Positions 44,741-54,100 of a DNA stretch of 64,000 nucleotides are shown piece after piece. Origin of the DNA: an uncultured Lachnospiraceae bacterium (lineage in GTDB: Bacteria > Bacillota > Clostridia > Lachnospirales > Lachnospiraceae); assembly GCA_947565425.1 (NCBI GenBank), contig CANOFW010000010.1, forward strand, positions 1 to 64,000. The letters are read 5' to 3'. The position numbers and the translations under genes are program-made. The stretch's first letter is position 1; the number at the start of each line of letters is the position of its first letter. Under the pieces are notes generated by a model. It saw nothing but the letters and a program-made list of their open reading frames with translations. It was not told where the DNA came from and made no database searches.

Positions 44741-46183
44741 ATGTCACTGTTTTCAGAAAACTTAAAAGAGTATGTGCAAAAGAGCCATATATCTGTCAGC
44801 AAATTGTCAGCAGAGACGGAAATTAGCCGAACATTGTTTCATAAATACCTTTCGGGAAACAGGATGCCGAAAAACAGTCAGGAAGTGAGGCGTATCGGCA
44901 GTGCAATGATGCTTTTACCCAGACAACAGGAAGATCTTCTGGAGTGTTATGCCAGAAGTACATATGGGGAAAAGAATTATGAGAGTTTTGGAAAGCTCAA
45001 GCATATGTTGGAAGGAATGTATGATTTTCGCCTGGAAAAGAGAAGAAGAATATTGGATATGGATATTGTAAAAAAGCTGTCTTTAATCAATGGAGAAGAG
45101 GCAGCTTCCTTTTATGGGCGTCTGCAAGTGGAAGATGCCTTGACACAGCTTTTATGGCTGGCAGCGGGAAAGAATCGCAAGGAATGTGTGAAGGTGAAAA
45201 TGATTATTCAGCCGGATCAGGACAATATCATAAATCCTATCCTGCGTATGAGTAGCCACCTGGATTTGGATCTGGAGCATATTGTGTGTCTGGACTGCAA
45301 TAAGAATGATAATGATAATATCGGGCTGCTGTTTTCCACGCTGGCATTTGAATTTGCCAGTACTGCGTATCAAAGTTATTTCTATTATGACAATATTATC
45401 TATCATGTCAATCAAATGAGCTTGCTGCCCAATATGCTGTTGGTTGGGGAATATGTGTTTTTGTGCAGCAATGAAGCAGATGAATGTTTGATTCTCCATC
45501 AGAAGACAGAAATAGAATTTTTCCGAAAAGAATATGAAAAAATGAAAAATTGCACGCAGAAATTAGGCATTATCAACCAGAGCGCGGAGGAATTGGCGGA
45601 GCTTATGAGCCTGGTGATGGAGAGTGGCATGGTTGATTTGCAGATAGGATGTTTCCCCTGTCTATTGGCAGCAATGGACGAGAAGATAATACAGCGGCAT
45701 TTGAGATTACAATCTCCAGCAATGGAGAAGGCCGTGCAGATGATAGGGGAAACATTTTCTCAATTGAAGGAAAAGAGACAGTTCCGAAATTATTTTTCGG
45801 AGGCAGGACTGCGTAAGTTTATGCAAAATGGGATCATTCAGGGATACCCTTCTGATATTTTTCTGCCGTTTACAGCACAGGAACGGATGGTAATTCTCAA
45901 GCGTTTGCTATGGCTTTTGAAATCAGGGAGCTTATCTTATTATATGGCAAGGGAAAGCAGGCTTCGTATGGATGATGCGGTTGTCATATATGCCAGTCGG
46001 GGAGGGGATGTGAATTTCTGGTGTAAAAGTGGGGCATATGGAAAAACAATTATGGTGAAAGAGACAAGTATCGTGGAGAACATTCATCGTTTCATTGATT
46101 ATGCAGTGGAAAATGACTGGTTTTACAGTAAGCAAGTAACCATCGAGTGTATAGAGCAGATGATCATAGAATACTCCATGTGA
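44741..46183 (+). CDS. HTH-containing regulator of the secretion-type cluster
   Basis: 480-residue cytosolic protein. ATG 44741 has AGGAGG 4 bases further upstream; a longer start at 44720 is less likely. The N-terminus is a lambda-repressor-like HTH (YVQKSHISVSKLSAETEISR then TLFHKYLSGNRMP, about residues 10-50). The remaining 400 residues are not recognised; they are mainly helical with no membrane segment. The gene is 135 bases before the protease-FHA gene and in the same direction. It likely senses something and controls the downstream operon; this is inference from position. Confidence 0.65.
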   Translation: MSLFSENLKEYVQKSHISVSKLSAETEISRTLFHKYLSGNRMPKNSQEVRRIGSAMMLLPRQQEDLLECYARSTYGEKNYESFGKLKHMLEGMYDFRLEKRRRILDMDIVKKLSLINGEEAASFYGRLQVEDALTQLLWLAAGKNRKECVKVKMIIQPDQDNIINPILRMSSHLDLDLEHIVCLDCNKNDNDNIGLLFSTLAFEFASTAYQSYFYYDNIIYHVNQMSLLPNMLLVGEYVFLCSNEADECLILHQKTEIEFFRKEYEKMKNCTQKLGIINQSAEELAELMSLVMESGMVDLQIGCFPCLLAAMDEKIIQRHLRLQSPAMEKAVQMIGETFSQLKEKRQFRNYFSEAGLRKFMQNGIIQGYPSDIFLPFTAQERMVILKRLLWLLKSGSLSYYMARESRLRMDDAVVIYASRGGDVNFWCKSGAYGKTIMVKETSIVENIHRFIDYAVENDWFYSKQVTIECIEQMIIEYSM

Positions 46184-46200
46184 TAGGTTTACAGAATTTT

Positions 46201-46240
46201 ACAAAATCTGACAAAATCTGTGTCACACTTTTTGTCACAG
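46201..46240 (+). promoter_or_regulatory. Direct-repeat cluster upstream of the secretion-type operon promoter
   Basis: ACAAAATCTG occurs twice in tandem (46201-46210, 46211-46220) and GTCACA twice, 12 bases apart (46222-46227, 46234-46239), ending immediately before the -35 box. This arrangement suits a transcriptional activator, possibly the product of the preceding gene. Confidence 0.5.
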
Positions 46241-46241
46241 G

Positions 46242-46271
46242 TTGTATTGGAGCGTGCAAGTGAAATATAAT
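46242..46271 (+). promoter_or_regulatory. Promoter of the protease/kinase/EssC operon
   Basis: TTGTAT (46242-46247), an 18-base spacer and TATAAT (46266-46271), 48 bases before the start of the protease-FHA gene. Confidence 0.65.
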
Positions 46272-46318
46272 TTTAAAAGGTTTGAAATAGATTACCCAAA
46301 GACGAAGGAGGAACAGAA

Positions 46319-48028
46319 ATGAAAAATGTAACCCTAAAAAGTCATATACGGGGCGCATTGGTGATTATGATGGCCTTGATATGTATCATATCAGGACTCA
46401 TGTCAGGACCAACGCTTCGCGTATGTGCAGAAACATCACAGGCAGTCACAGAGGCGCGAAATGGCGTTTTGCGTGTGGATCTGCTGTATGTGGATAAAGA
46501 TAACAATGAGTTTCTTTTAGGAAGTGGAAGCGGTTTTCTGATTAACAATGACACGATCATTACATGCGCGCATGTGGTGAACCTTTCTAATGAGAACGTA
46601 GAGAAGGCGAATGAAGCGATTGGCAACGGTTTTAAGAAAAATTATAAAGACCGTCTGAAAATCCGCGTTGTGGTTATGCGTGATGTTTATGTATATGCAA
46701 CGATAAAGAATCAGAGCGAACAGACAGATTTTGCAATTTTGAGTCTGAGTGATGCAATTTATGACCGTGAGCCGCTAACATTAGACATCACCGATACGAT
46801 TGATTCTACTATGCAGGTGTATGCGCTCGGGTTCCCGGCAGCTCCTGAGTATTATCAGAATGTAAACAAATATACATATGATGATGTCAGCGTGACCGAC
46901 GGTAAGGTGACGAAACTTTCGACCATTGGCAATGTAGATATGATCCAGCACAGCGCGGCGTTGAGTGAAGGAAACTCTGGCGGCCCGTTAGTGACCGACG
47001 CGGGTTATGTTGTAGGTGTTAATAATGCTACCGTGGATAATACATATTATTATGCAATCACCATCAATCAGATTGTCGACGCTTTGAATGCGCTCGGTAT
47101 AGAGTATACGACCAGTGATGGTAGTACGGCAGGAAATACCGACGAAGGCAGCCCGGAGGGAGAAACCGGCGAAGCCGAAGAGCCGGCGCCGGCGGAAGAT
47201 GATAACGGAACGGCGGAGGCAGAGCCAGAGCCCAGCGTGGAAGCGGCAGATAAAACGGCATTAAGCAGTGCGATCAGTGAAGCAAAGGAGAAAGACCAGA
47301 GCGGTTATTCCGAGGAGTCCGTTGCCAATCTCAATGAGTTGATTAGCGAGGCCGAAGAAGTAAGCGCCAACGAGCAGGCGACGCAGATTGAAGTGGACGG
47401 CGTAGAGGGAAGACTTCGCGCAGCCATGGATGCTTTAGTGGAAAAACAGTCTGGATTGGACATGAAACTTATCATTATTATCGTTGCCGTGGTTGTGCTC
47501 GTTTTGGTTGTTGTTCTGATTATTGTCTTGATGGGCAGCAAGAAAAAGAAAACACCGCCGCAGGGAATGACATCGTCGAACATGCATCCAGGACAGCCTG
47601 CGGGTGGGCCAGCATCGCCGAACAATGCACCGAGACCGCCTTTTGCACAGCCTGACGCTGGAGGTAACGGAGAGACCACGGTATTAAGCGCAGGGGCAGG
47701 AGAGACAACCGTATTAGGCGGCGGCGCCACACAATCTTCGGCAAAACTGATTCGTGTTAAGACGGGTGAGAACATTCCTATAAACAGAGCAGAGTTTACG
47801 ATCGGTAAGGAAAAGAGCCGGGTAAATTATTGTATCACTGGAGATAGTTCTATAAGCAGAAGCCATGCAAAGATTTCTGTGAACGGCGGCGAGTATGTAA
47901 TTACGGATATGCGCTCTACAAACGGAACCTTTGTAAATGGGGTTAAAGTAGAATCCGGACATCCGACGGTATTGAAAAATGGTGACAAGGTAGTGTTATC
48001 AGAAGAAGAATTTGAATTTCGGATGTAA
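46319..48028 (+). CDS. Extracellular trypsin-like protease joined by one membrane segment to a cytosolic FHA domain
   Basis: 569 residues. Signal/anchor at 13-38, then an HtrA-like serine protease domain outside: His85 (TCAHVV), Asp137 (QTDFAIL), Ser220 (GNSGGPL), with no PDZ. An acidic Glu/Pro-rich stretch and a short helical FIVAR-like segment (about 315-375) follow, then a strong membrane segment (about 381-406) and KKKK stop-transfer. Inside are two GETTVL motifs (451-456 and 461-466) and a C-terminal FHA domain (about 480-569) with ISRSHAKI and STNGTFVNG. The FHA binds phosphothreonine in known families. AAGGAGG 7 bases before the ATG. First gene of the cluster whose later genes encode PP2C, kinases and EssC. 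Confidence 0.88.
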   Translation: MKNVTLKSHIRGALVIMMALICIISGLMSGPTLRVCAETSQAVTEARNGVLRVDLLYVDKDNNEFLLGSGSGFLINNDTIITCAHVVNLSNENVEKANEAIGNGFKKNYKDRLKIRVVVMRDVYVYATIKNQSEQTDFAILSLSDAIYDREPLTLDITDTIDSTMQVYALGFPAAPEYYQNVNKYTYDDVSVTDGKVTKLSTIGNVDMIQHSAALSEGNSGGPLVTDAGYVVGVNNATVDNTYYYAITINQIVDALNALGIEYTTSDGSTAGNTDEGSPEGETGEAEEPAPAEDDNGTAEAEPEPSVEAADKTALSSAISEAKEKDQSGYSEESVANLNELISEAEEVSANEQATQIEVDGVEGRLRAAMDALVEKQSGLDMKLIIIIVAVVVLVLVVVLIIVLMGSKKKKTPPQGMTSSNMHPGQPAGGPASPNNAPRPPFAQPDAGGNGETTVLSAGAGETTVLGGGATQSSAKLIRVKTGENIPINRAEFTIGKEKSRVNYCITGDSSISRSHAKISVNGGEYVITDMRSTNGTFVNGVKVESGHPTVLKNGDKVVLSEEEFEFRM

Positions 48029-48038
48029 GTAAAAATCA

Positions 48039-48128
48039 GGGGCTGCCGCAATAAGCGAGAAGCAGATGACAGTTTTTGCAGATCGTCACGATTTACAGGC
48101 TGTACGCTTCAACTTAATGCGACAGCCC
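48039..48128. repeat. 90-bp inverted-repeat element related to the 34911 element
   Basis: Ends GGGGCTGCCGCAATAAG (48039-48055) and CTTAATGCGACAGCCC (48113-48128) form terminal inverted repeats that match the ends of the 191-bp element at 34911. It is inserted between the protease-FHA gene and the phosphatase gene, and supplies spurious upstream codons to the latter. Confidence 0.65.
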
Positions 48129-48152
48129 TTGCAATTAAGAAATGGAGTGTTT

Positions 48153-48920
48153 ATGGATTTTATAGCAGAAGCACATACAGATGTGGGCATAAAGAAGAAG
48201 ACAAACCAGGATTCTATTCTCATCCAGATGGCGGATACAACAGCCGGAAAAGTGGTGTTTGCAGCGGTATGTGACGGAATGGGAGGGCTTGCGAAAGGCG
48301 AGGTGGCAAGCGCTAGTTTGATCCGGGCGTGCGCATCCTGGTTCCAGGAGGTTTTCCCTGTGCTCTTAGACCAGGGCATAGAAGAAGAGACATTAAAGGA
48401 AAGCCTGGAAACGGTGATTCGGGATAAAAACAACCATATTATGGAGTATGGCAGAACGTCAGGTGTCAGTTTGGGAACTACGGTAGTATTACTGTTAATT
48501 GTAAAACGGCGGTATTATATTTTGAATGTTGGAGATTCGCGCGTTTATAAGATAACCGACAGTGTGCGGCAGTTGACGAAGGACCAGACGTTTATCCAGC
48601 GAGAAATGGATATGGGAAGAATGACCCCGGAGCAGGCAAAAACGGACCCACAGAGAAATGTTTTATTACAGTGCGTTGGCGCGGGCGATTACTTGGAACC
48701 TGATTTTTACAGCGGCGAGGTTGCAGCGAGAGAAAATTATATGCTTTGTTCCGATGGGTTCCGCCATATTATAACGGAGGAGGAACTCTTTCAATACCTA
48801 AACCCACAAGCGGCGAATACAGAACAGACGATGAAGGAGTGTATGAAATATCTGACGGATTTAAATAAATATCGTAGAGAGCAGGATAACATATCGGTTG
48901 TCCTGATTCATACATACTAG
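48153..48920 (+). CDS. PP2C-type Ser/Thr protein phosphatase
   Basis: 255 residues, full PP2C length, no membrane segment. Metal-binding motifs: NQDS near residue 18, VCDGMGG, GDSRVYK, CSDGF, and a closing EQDNISVVL. It would dephosphorylate the targets of the neighbouring kinases (PrpC/PrkC-type pair). ATG 48153 with GGAG upstream; the longer reading from 48066 is made from the inverted-repeat element. Eleven bases separate it from the kinase gene. Confidence 0.92.
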   Translation: MDFIAEAHTDVGIKKKTNQDSILIQMADTTAGKVVFAAVCDGMGGLAKGEVASASLIRACASWFQEVFPVLLDQGIEEETLKESLETVIRDKNNHIMEYGRTSGVSLGTTVVLLLIVKRRYYILNVGDSRVYKITDSVRQLTKDQTFIQREMDMGRMTPEQAKTDPQRNVLLQCVGAGDYLEPDFYSGEVAARENYMLCSDGFRHIITEEELFQYLNPQAANTEQTMKECMKYLTDLNKYRREQDNISVVLIHTY

Positions 48921-48931
48921 GGGGAACAATC

Positions 48932-50644
48932 ATGCTGGAGATAGGATCTGTTATAGATGGAAAGTACAAGATTTTAAATAAGGTCGGGCAGGGAGGCATG
49001 AGCGTCGTCTACCTTGCAATGAATGAGCGGGCAAACAAGCAGTGGGCAATCAAAGAGTTGCGCAAGGACGGTACAAGTGAATACGATGTAGTCAAACAGG
49101 GGCTGATCGCGGAGACCGATATCCTAAAGCGTCTGAGTCATCCCAATTTGCCCAGTATCATAGATGTGATTGACCGGGATGACACGTTTTTGATTGTCAT
49201 GGATTATATAGAGGGAAATCCTTTGAGTAAGGCGCTGGAACATTATGGAGCGCAGAATCAGGAGGACGTTATCGCGTGGGCAAAACAATTGTGCGATGTT
49301 CTAGGATATCTTCATTCGCGCAAGCCGCCGATTATTTATCGGGATATGAAGCCCTCTAATGTTATGTTAAAGCCCGATGGGAAAGTGACGCTGATTGACT
49401 TCGGTACGGCGCGAGAGTTTAAGGAAACAAGCGTGGAAGATACAAAATGTCTGGGCACACAGGGCTATGCGGCGCCGGAGCAGTATGGAGGTCATGGGCA
49501 GACAGATGCAAGGACGGATATTTATTGCCTTGGCGCAACCCTATATCATCTTGTTACCGGGCATAATCCATGCCAGCCGCCCTATGAAATGTATCCAATT
49601 CGCTATTGGAATCCGGCATTGTCCTCTGGGTTAGAGCAGATCATTGCCAAATGTACCCAGAGGAATCCGCAAGACCGTTACCAGTCCTGCGAAGAGCTTT
49701 TGTATGATTTAGAGAATTATGAAACCTTAGACAGCGAATACCAAAGGGCAGAAAAAAGAAAATGGAGCATGTTTCTTGCCTCTGGTTTTCTGACAGTGGC
49801 AGCATGTTTGGGCGCGGTGGGGTTCCATGTTGCGGCAAGCGCGGAGACGAGGAATAGTTATGACGCTTATCTGACGGCAGCGTCTGTGGCGGAGAGTGAG
49901 CAGGCAATGGAGTATTTCAGCAGTTCCATCAATTTAAAGCCTTCCGATGAGACGGCGTATCAAGCCATGCTTGCTTATATGTTGAATGATAATCAGATTA
50001 CAAGTGAGGAGGATGAGAATCTTCGCGCCATTTTTAATGAGACAAATGGTACGTCGAGATCAAACATTGAATATCTGAGACTGAATAATACGGATGCGTA
50101 CGAAGCCTTCGCCTATGAGCTGGGAAATGCTTATTTTTATACTTATCAGGAAGCGAACCGCAAGGCAAAAGCACAGAAATGGTTTGAAGTGGCGGCTGCC
50201 TCCACTTCCTTGGACAAGAAAAAGGCTGCGCGGGCGGAATGCCTCGGAAAAATAGCCTCTTATTCGGCAACGCTGGGGGTAAAGAATGAGGCGGGGGACG
50301 CTTCCACCACTTATTATGACTATTGGCTGGATATCACCTCTTTGCTGGGAAGCGATACGCTTTCTGCGGATAACAATGTCACTGCGCTGAGAACGTATAA
50401 AGATTTTGTCTACAATGTCTTTACCTATATGCAAGATTTTAAGGAAGCGGGGATTACTAAGCGTGATATCTCATCACAATTAAGCGCCGTCAGCACGGCG
50501 GTGGAAGCGATATCTGTAGATGCTGCCAATTCCGTGGAGGTAAAGTTAAAACAGGATATCGCGGAATACATAGAACAAGCGTTACAGACCATGGAATCAC
50601 TGTATTTTGATACAGCCGATACGCCACAGAAGGAGGAGCCATGA
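48932..50644 (+). CDS. Transmembrane Ser/Thr protein kinase with extracellular TPR-like part
   Basis: 570 residues. Kinase domain about 1-265: Gly loop GQGGMSVVY, Lys41 (AIKEL), catalytic loop YRDMKPSNVM, LIDFGTA, GTQGYAAPEQY activation segment; all catalytic residues present. One membrane segment (about 283-305), then a helical external domain (about 310-565) with no PASTA repeats. Known PknB/PrkC kinases use PASTA repeats outside, so this sensor part differs. The stop overlaps the next gene by 4 bases. Confidence 0.92.
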   Translation: MLEIGSVIDGKYKILNKVGQGGMSVVYLAMNERANKQWAIKELRKDGTSEYDVVKQGLIAETDILKRLSHPNLPSIIDVIDRDDTFLIVMDYIEGNPLSKALEHYGAQNQEDVIAWAKQLCDVLGYLHSRKPPIIYRDMKPSNVMLKPDGKVTLIDFGTAREFKETSVEDTKCLGTQGYAAPEQYGGHGQTDARTDIYCLGATLYHLVTGHNPCQPPYEMYPIRYWNPALSSGLEQIIAKCTQRNPQDRYQSCEELLYDLENYETLDSEYQRAEKRKWSMFLASGFLTVAACLGAVGFHVAASAETRNSYDAYLTAASVAESEQAMEYFSSSINLKPSDETAYQAMLAYMLNDNQITSEEDENLRAIFNETNGTSRSNIEYLRLNNTDAYEAFAYELGNAYFYTYQEANRKAKAQKWFEVAAASTSLDKKKAARAECLGKIASYSATLGVKNEAGDASTTYYDYWLDITSLLGSDTLSADNNVTALRTYKDFVYNVFTYMQDFKEAGITKRDISSQLSAVSTAVEAISVDAANSVEVKLKQDIAEYIEQALQTMESLYFDTADTPQKEEP

Positions 50645-51093
50645 GCCAGGCAGAGAATTTAATCAGTTTATACCAGACAGGTTTTAAGATTTGTGCAGTG
50701 CTGGCAGTCTTGTTCCTGATTCTGACGGTGGTGTTGTTTTTCAAGTTTCATATCCGAAATACGATTGCCAGCCGTACCGGGCGTGCTCGGCGAAAAACGA
50801 TCGAGCAAATGCGGGAGGCAAACGAACGGACGGGACGTTTGAAGTATGCGGGGAAGGTGGCAATGGGCGAGTATACGCCGCTGTCTTTGCATGAGGAAAA
50901 AACAGCGCAAACACAAAGCGCCGAAAAGCAAAGCGGCAAGCTGCAAATGGAAGAGACAATGCCTCTTGTTGCCTCACAGGAGGCGAATGCGAAAGGCGCG
51001 CCCATCAGGGGCAGGAAAGGAAAGAAGTCTCATACGGGAAAATTTGTGATAACCAAAGAAGTGCTGCTTATCCATACGGATGAGTGGATTTAG
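50641..51093 (+). CDS. Small single-span membrane protein with Thr motifs
   Basis: 150 residues, no recognised family. ATG overlaps the kinase stop (ATGA) and has AAGGAGG upstream. One membrane segment (about 15-37) is followed by a basic cytosolic part. GEYTPL (Thr79) and EETMPL (Thr106) recall the ETTVL-type phosphothreonine motifs of FHA partners, so it may be a substrate of the adjacent kinases. The basic C-terminal third (RGRKGKKSHTGKF) ends in HTDEWI. Confidence 0.7.
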   Translation: MSQAENLISLYQTGFKICAVLAVLFLILTVVLFFKFHIRNTIASRTGRARRKTIEQMREANERTGRLKYAGKVAMGEYTPLSLHEEKTAQTQSAEKQSGKLQMEETMPLVASQEANAKGAPIRGRKGKKSHTGKFVITKEVLLIHTDEWI

Positions 51094-51123
51094 CAGGAAG
51101 GAAGCAAAGGAGTGTGAAGTTAG

Positions 51124-54100
51124 ATGAAAAAAAGGCAATGGATGAAGAGCAAACGATTTATTTCACTCGTTTTGGCATGTTTATTAGTCGTATCCATCAT
51201 CCCTTGGGGGGATTTGGTGGTAAGGGCGGAAGAAGAAGCTTTCAGCATTACCTTGCAAGAAGAGGGCGGAATTGGCGTTGTGTCTGACATAAGTATCAAA
51301 GAGCCCCAGCAGGTATCGCCGGAAGATGGAAGTCTGGCAGACGGAAAAATTTCTGGTATTCCGGCGGGTGCAAAAGTAACGTTTCATGTTGCGCCGGAGG
51401 CTGGAAAATATCTGGAAAAAGTAGTAAGCCGCAAGCCTATTGAGGGTACGCCACCGGATGTAAGCGCGGGAAATGTGGTTACCACGCAAGATGGATTTGC
51501 CATTGAAGAGAGCGTTACGGTAGAGCAGGATGGTTCTGGTCTTTATAAAGTAACCATGGAAGAAGTCACGGAGAATTTGACGCTTGTATGTTACTATGGA
51601 GAGCTGCGGGAAGAAGCTGACGCCGCTTCCTATTTTACCATCAAAGCGGTAGACAGTACGTCGCAGGAGTCAGAGACGTATCCGGCATTTGGACAGGCTG
51701 TTGATGGAAAATATTACGCGAAGAGCGGATTTTTCCTTTGCCCGGCAGAGGGAATGAAGCTGAAAATGGAAGGCGAAGATTCTTTCAGCAGTGAAAAGCG
51801 CAGTTATCCAGAAGGAAACATCACCACGTTTTTTGCACAAACTACAGCAGGAGGCTCCAATTTTAAGAAAGTATCTTTAAAACAGCCGGGAGTTTTTTTG
51901 CAGCTTGACAGTGCGGCTCCGGAAATTAATGAAATTACGTTTTCTGGGACCGGGGCGTCAGAGAGTATTTGGAGCAAAGACAGTGTGGTCGAGACGACAT
52001 ACGGTTACTATTTCCAGGATAGTACTACGCTGCATATAAAAGCGGAAGACAATGCATCTGGTATTCATGCGATTACATGCCGTCTGGAAAATATTGACGG
52101 CAGCCAGGCAACAGAAGTCATCGAGGCGGGCGAGGGACAGGAGTTCGCTTTACAGGTTGCCAAAAACTTTAAAGGACGAATCTATATCATGGCAGAAGAT
52201 AATGTAGGCAATCAGAGCGCGGAGATTCAGCCTGCCGGCGTCATTGTGGAGGACGAGACAAATCATGAGAGCCATGCAAAGATTACCATTGATTTGCCGG
52301 ACACGGATTGTCGGGATGCACAAGGGCATAACCTTTATCAGAACGATATTACCATTCCGCTTACGGTGAAAGATACGTATGCCGGTTTGAAAAAGATCGA
52401 GTGGTCGCTAACTGTGCCCTCTGGCGAGGAGACGGAGGAAATCGTACAGGAAGGAACGATTGATATTGACAATACAGGCAATCTGTCCGGGAACACAGAC
52501 GGCTGGAATATCGTGCAAGAGGACAACAACCTGGTTACAGAGTTGAACAAAGAGCTTGTTGTTGACAGGAACGAAAACAACATTACCTTAAATGTGACCT
52601 TGACAGACCGTACCGACCGTGAGACTCCCGGTAAGGAGACATTCAGTATTGATAAAACGTTGCCGGAGATAACGGTAACATACAATGAGGGCGATTCTGC
52701 GGACTCTTCCGCGGACGAGAGTAACAGCAGGTTCTATAAGAATACCCGTGAAGCAGTCGTTACCGTAAAAGAGAGAAATTTCCAGGAGGATGCAGAGAAT
52801 CTCTCAGTGAGCAAAGCATTAGAAGAGGCAGGTGTAACGATATCGGAATGGAAAAATGAAGATGGATTGAGTGGAATCAGCGATGAGGCGAAGCATACGT
52901 GCACAGTTACCTTCCCAGGAGACAGCGCCTATCGGTTTTCGCTGGCTGTGACAGATTTAGCAGGCAATCAGCAGACGTATCAGGCGGACGGTGCGGCGGA
53001 TATTTTTACCGTGGATCAGACAGCGCCGGTGTTGAGTACGGATATTGAAATTTTACCAACGGATGCGGACAACGCGAAAGAGTATCGGCAATCAGCGCCA
53101 GAGGCGATTACCTGGTATAACCAGGATGTGAAATTCTCTTTTACGGCGCAGGATTCTGTTTCCGGTTTATACCGGGTAACCTCCCACGACGCACAAGGCG
53201 TTGACGGCAAATTGAGCAATCATGTGGATGAGACGTACGAATTGACAGATTATTCTGTGGACGGCGTTGCATATGGGAAACAGGGAGAAGTTACCGAGCA
53301 GAAATTTACCGAGGCTGCCACCGCAGGAGAAGGAACGTATCAATTGGCGATTGAGGCGATGGATTATGCAGGTGGAGAGACAAAAAAGGAATCCGGCGTA
53401 ATTGGGGTTGACAAGACGGCGCCGAAGATTTCGCGTATTGTATTCTCATCCGCAGAAGAGTCAGAAGACGACTGGAAGGACGACAGTATCGAGAAGACGT
53501 CTTATGGCTACTATTTTAAAGAGGCGACAACTGTTAAAGTTTACGCCGAAGATGCAGCGTCCGGGTTGAAATCCATTTCCTACCGTCTGAAAGATGTTGC
53601 TGATACCCAGGAGCGGGAATATCAGACGTTGATACCGCAAAAAGATGTTCAAAGCGGCAGGGACTATGTGGAAGTGGATATTGCCGCAAATTTCAAGGGA
53701 CAGATTTACGTCTATGCGACAGATCAGGTAGAGAATCAGAGCGGTGTGATTCATCCGTCGGGCATCATTGTGGAAAACGAAGATCATCATAAGGGCGACG
53801 CGGCCATAGAGGTGAAGATGCCAGAACCTTCTTACCAAACTACCAGTGGAGAACTGTTCTACCATCAAGACCGTATTAATATCCCCATCACTGTCAGGGA
53901 CAGCTATGCAGGCATTCAAAAAGTAGAATGGAAGCTGACGTATGAGGGAGAAGACAGCACAGGCAATCAGTCCGGGGCAATTGAAATTGGCAACGATGGA
54001 AACATGCCTGACGAAAGCCATGGCTGGGAGAAGAAGTTCTATGAAGATAATCTTATCACAGAGATGGCAAAGACGCTTACTGTGACAGAAGCGGGAAATA

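Noticed and set aside
48066-48152. Longer N-terminus of the PP2C gene
   Set aside because: The extra codons are encoded by the inverted-repeat element and have no similarity to PP2C; ATG 48153 has its own binding site.
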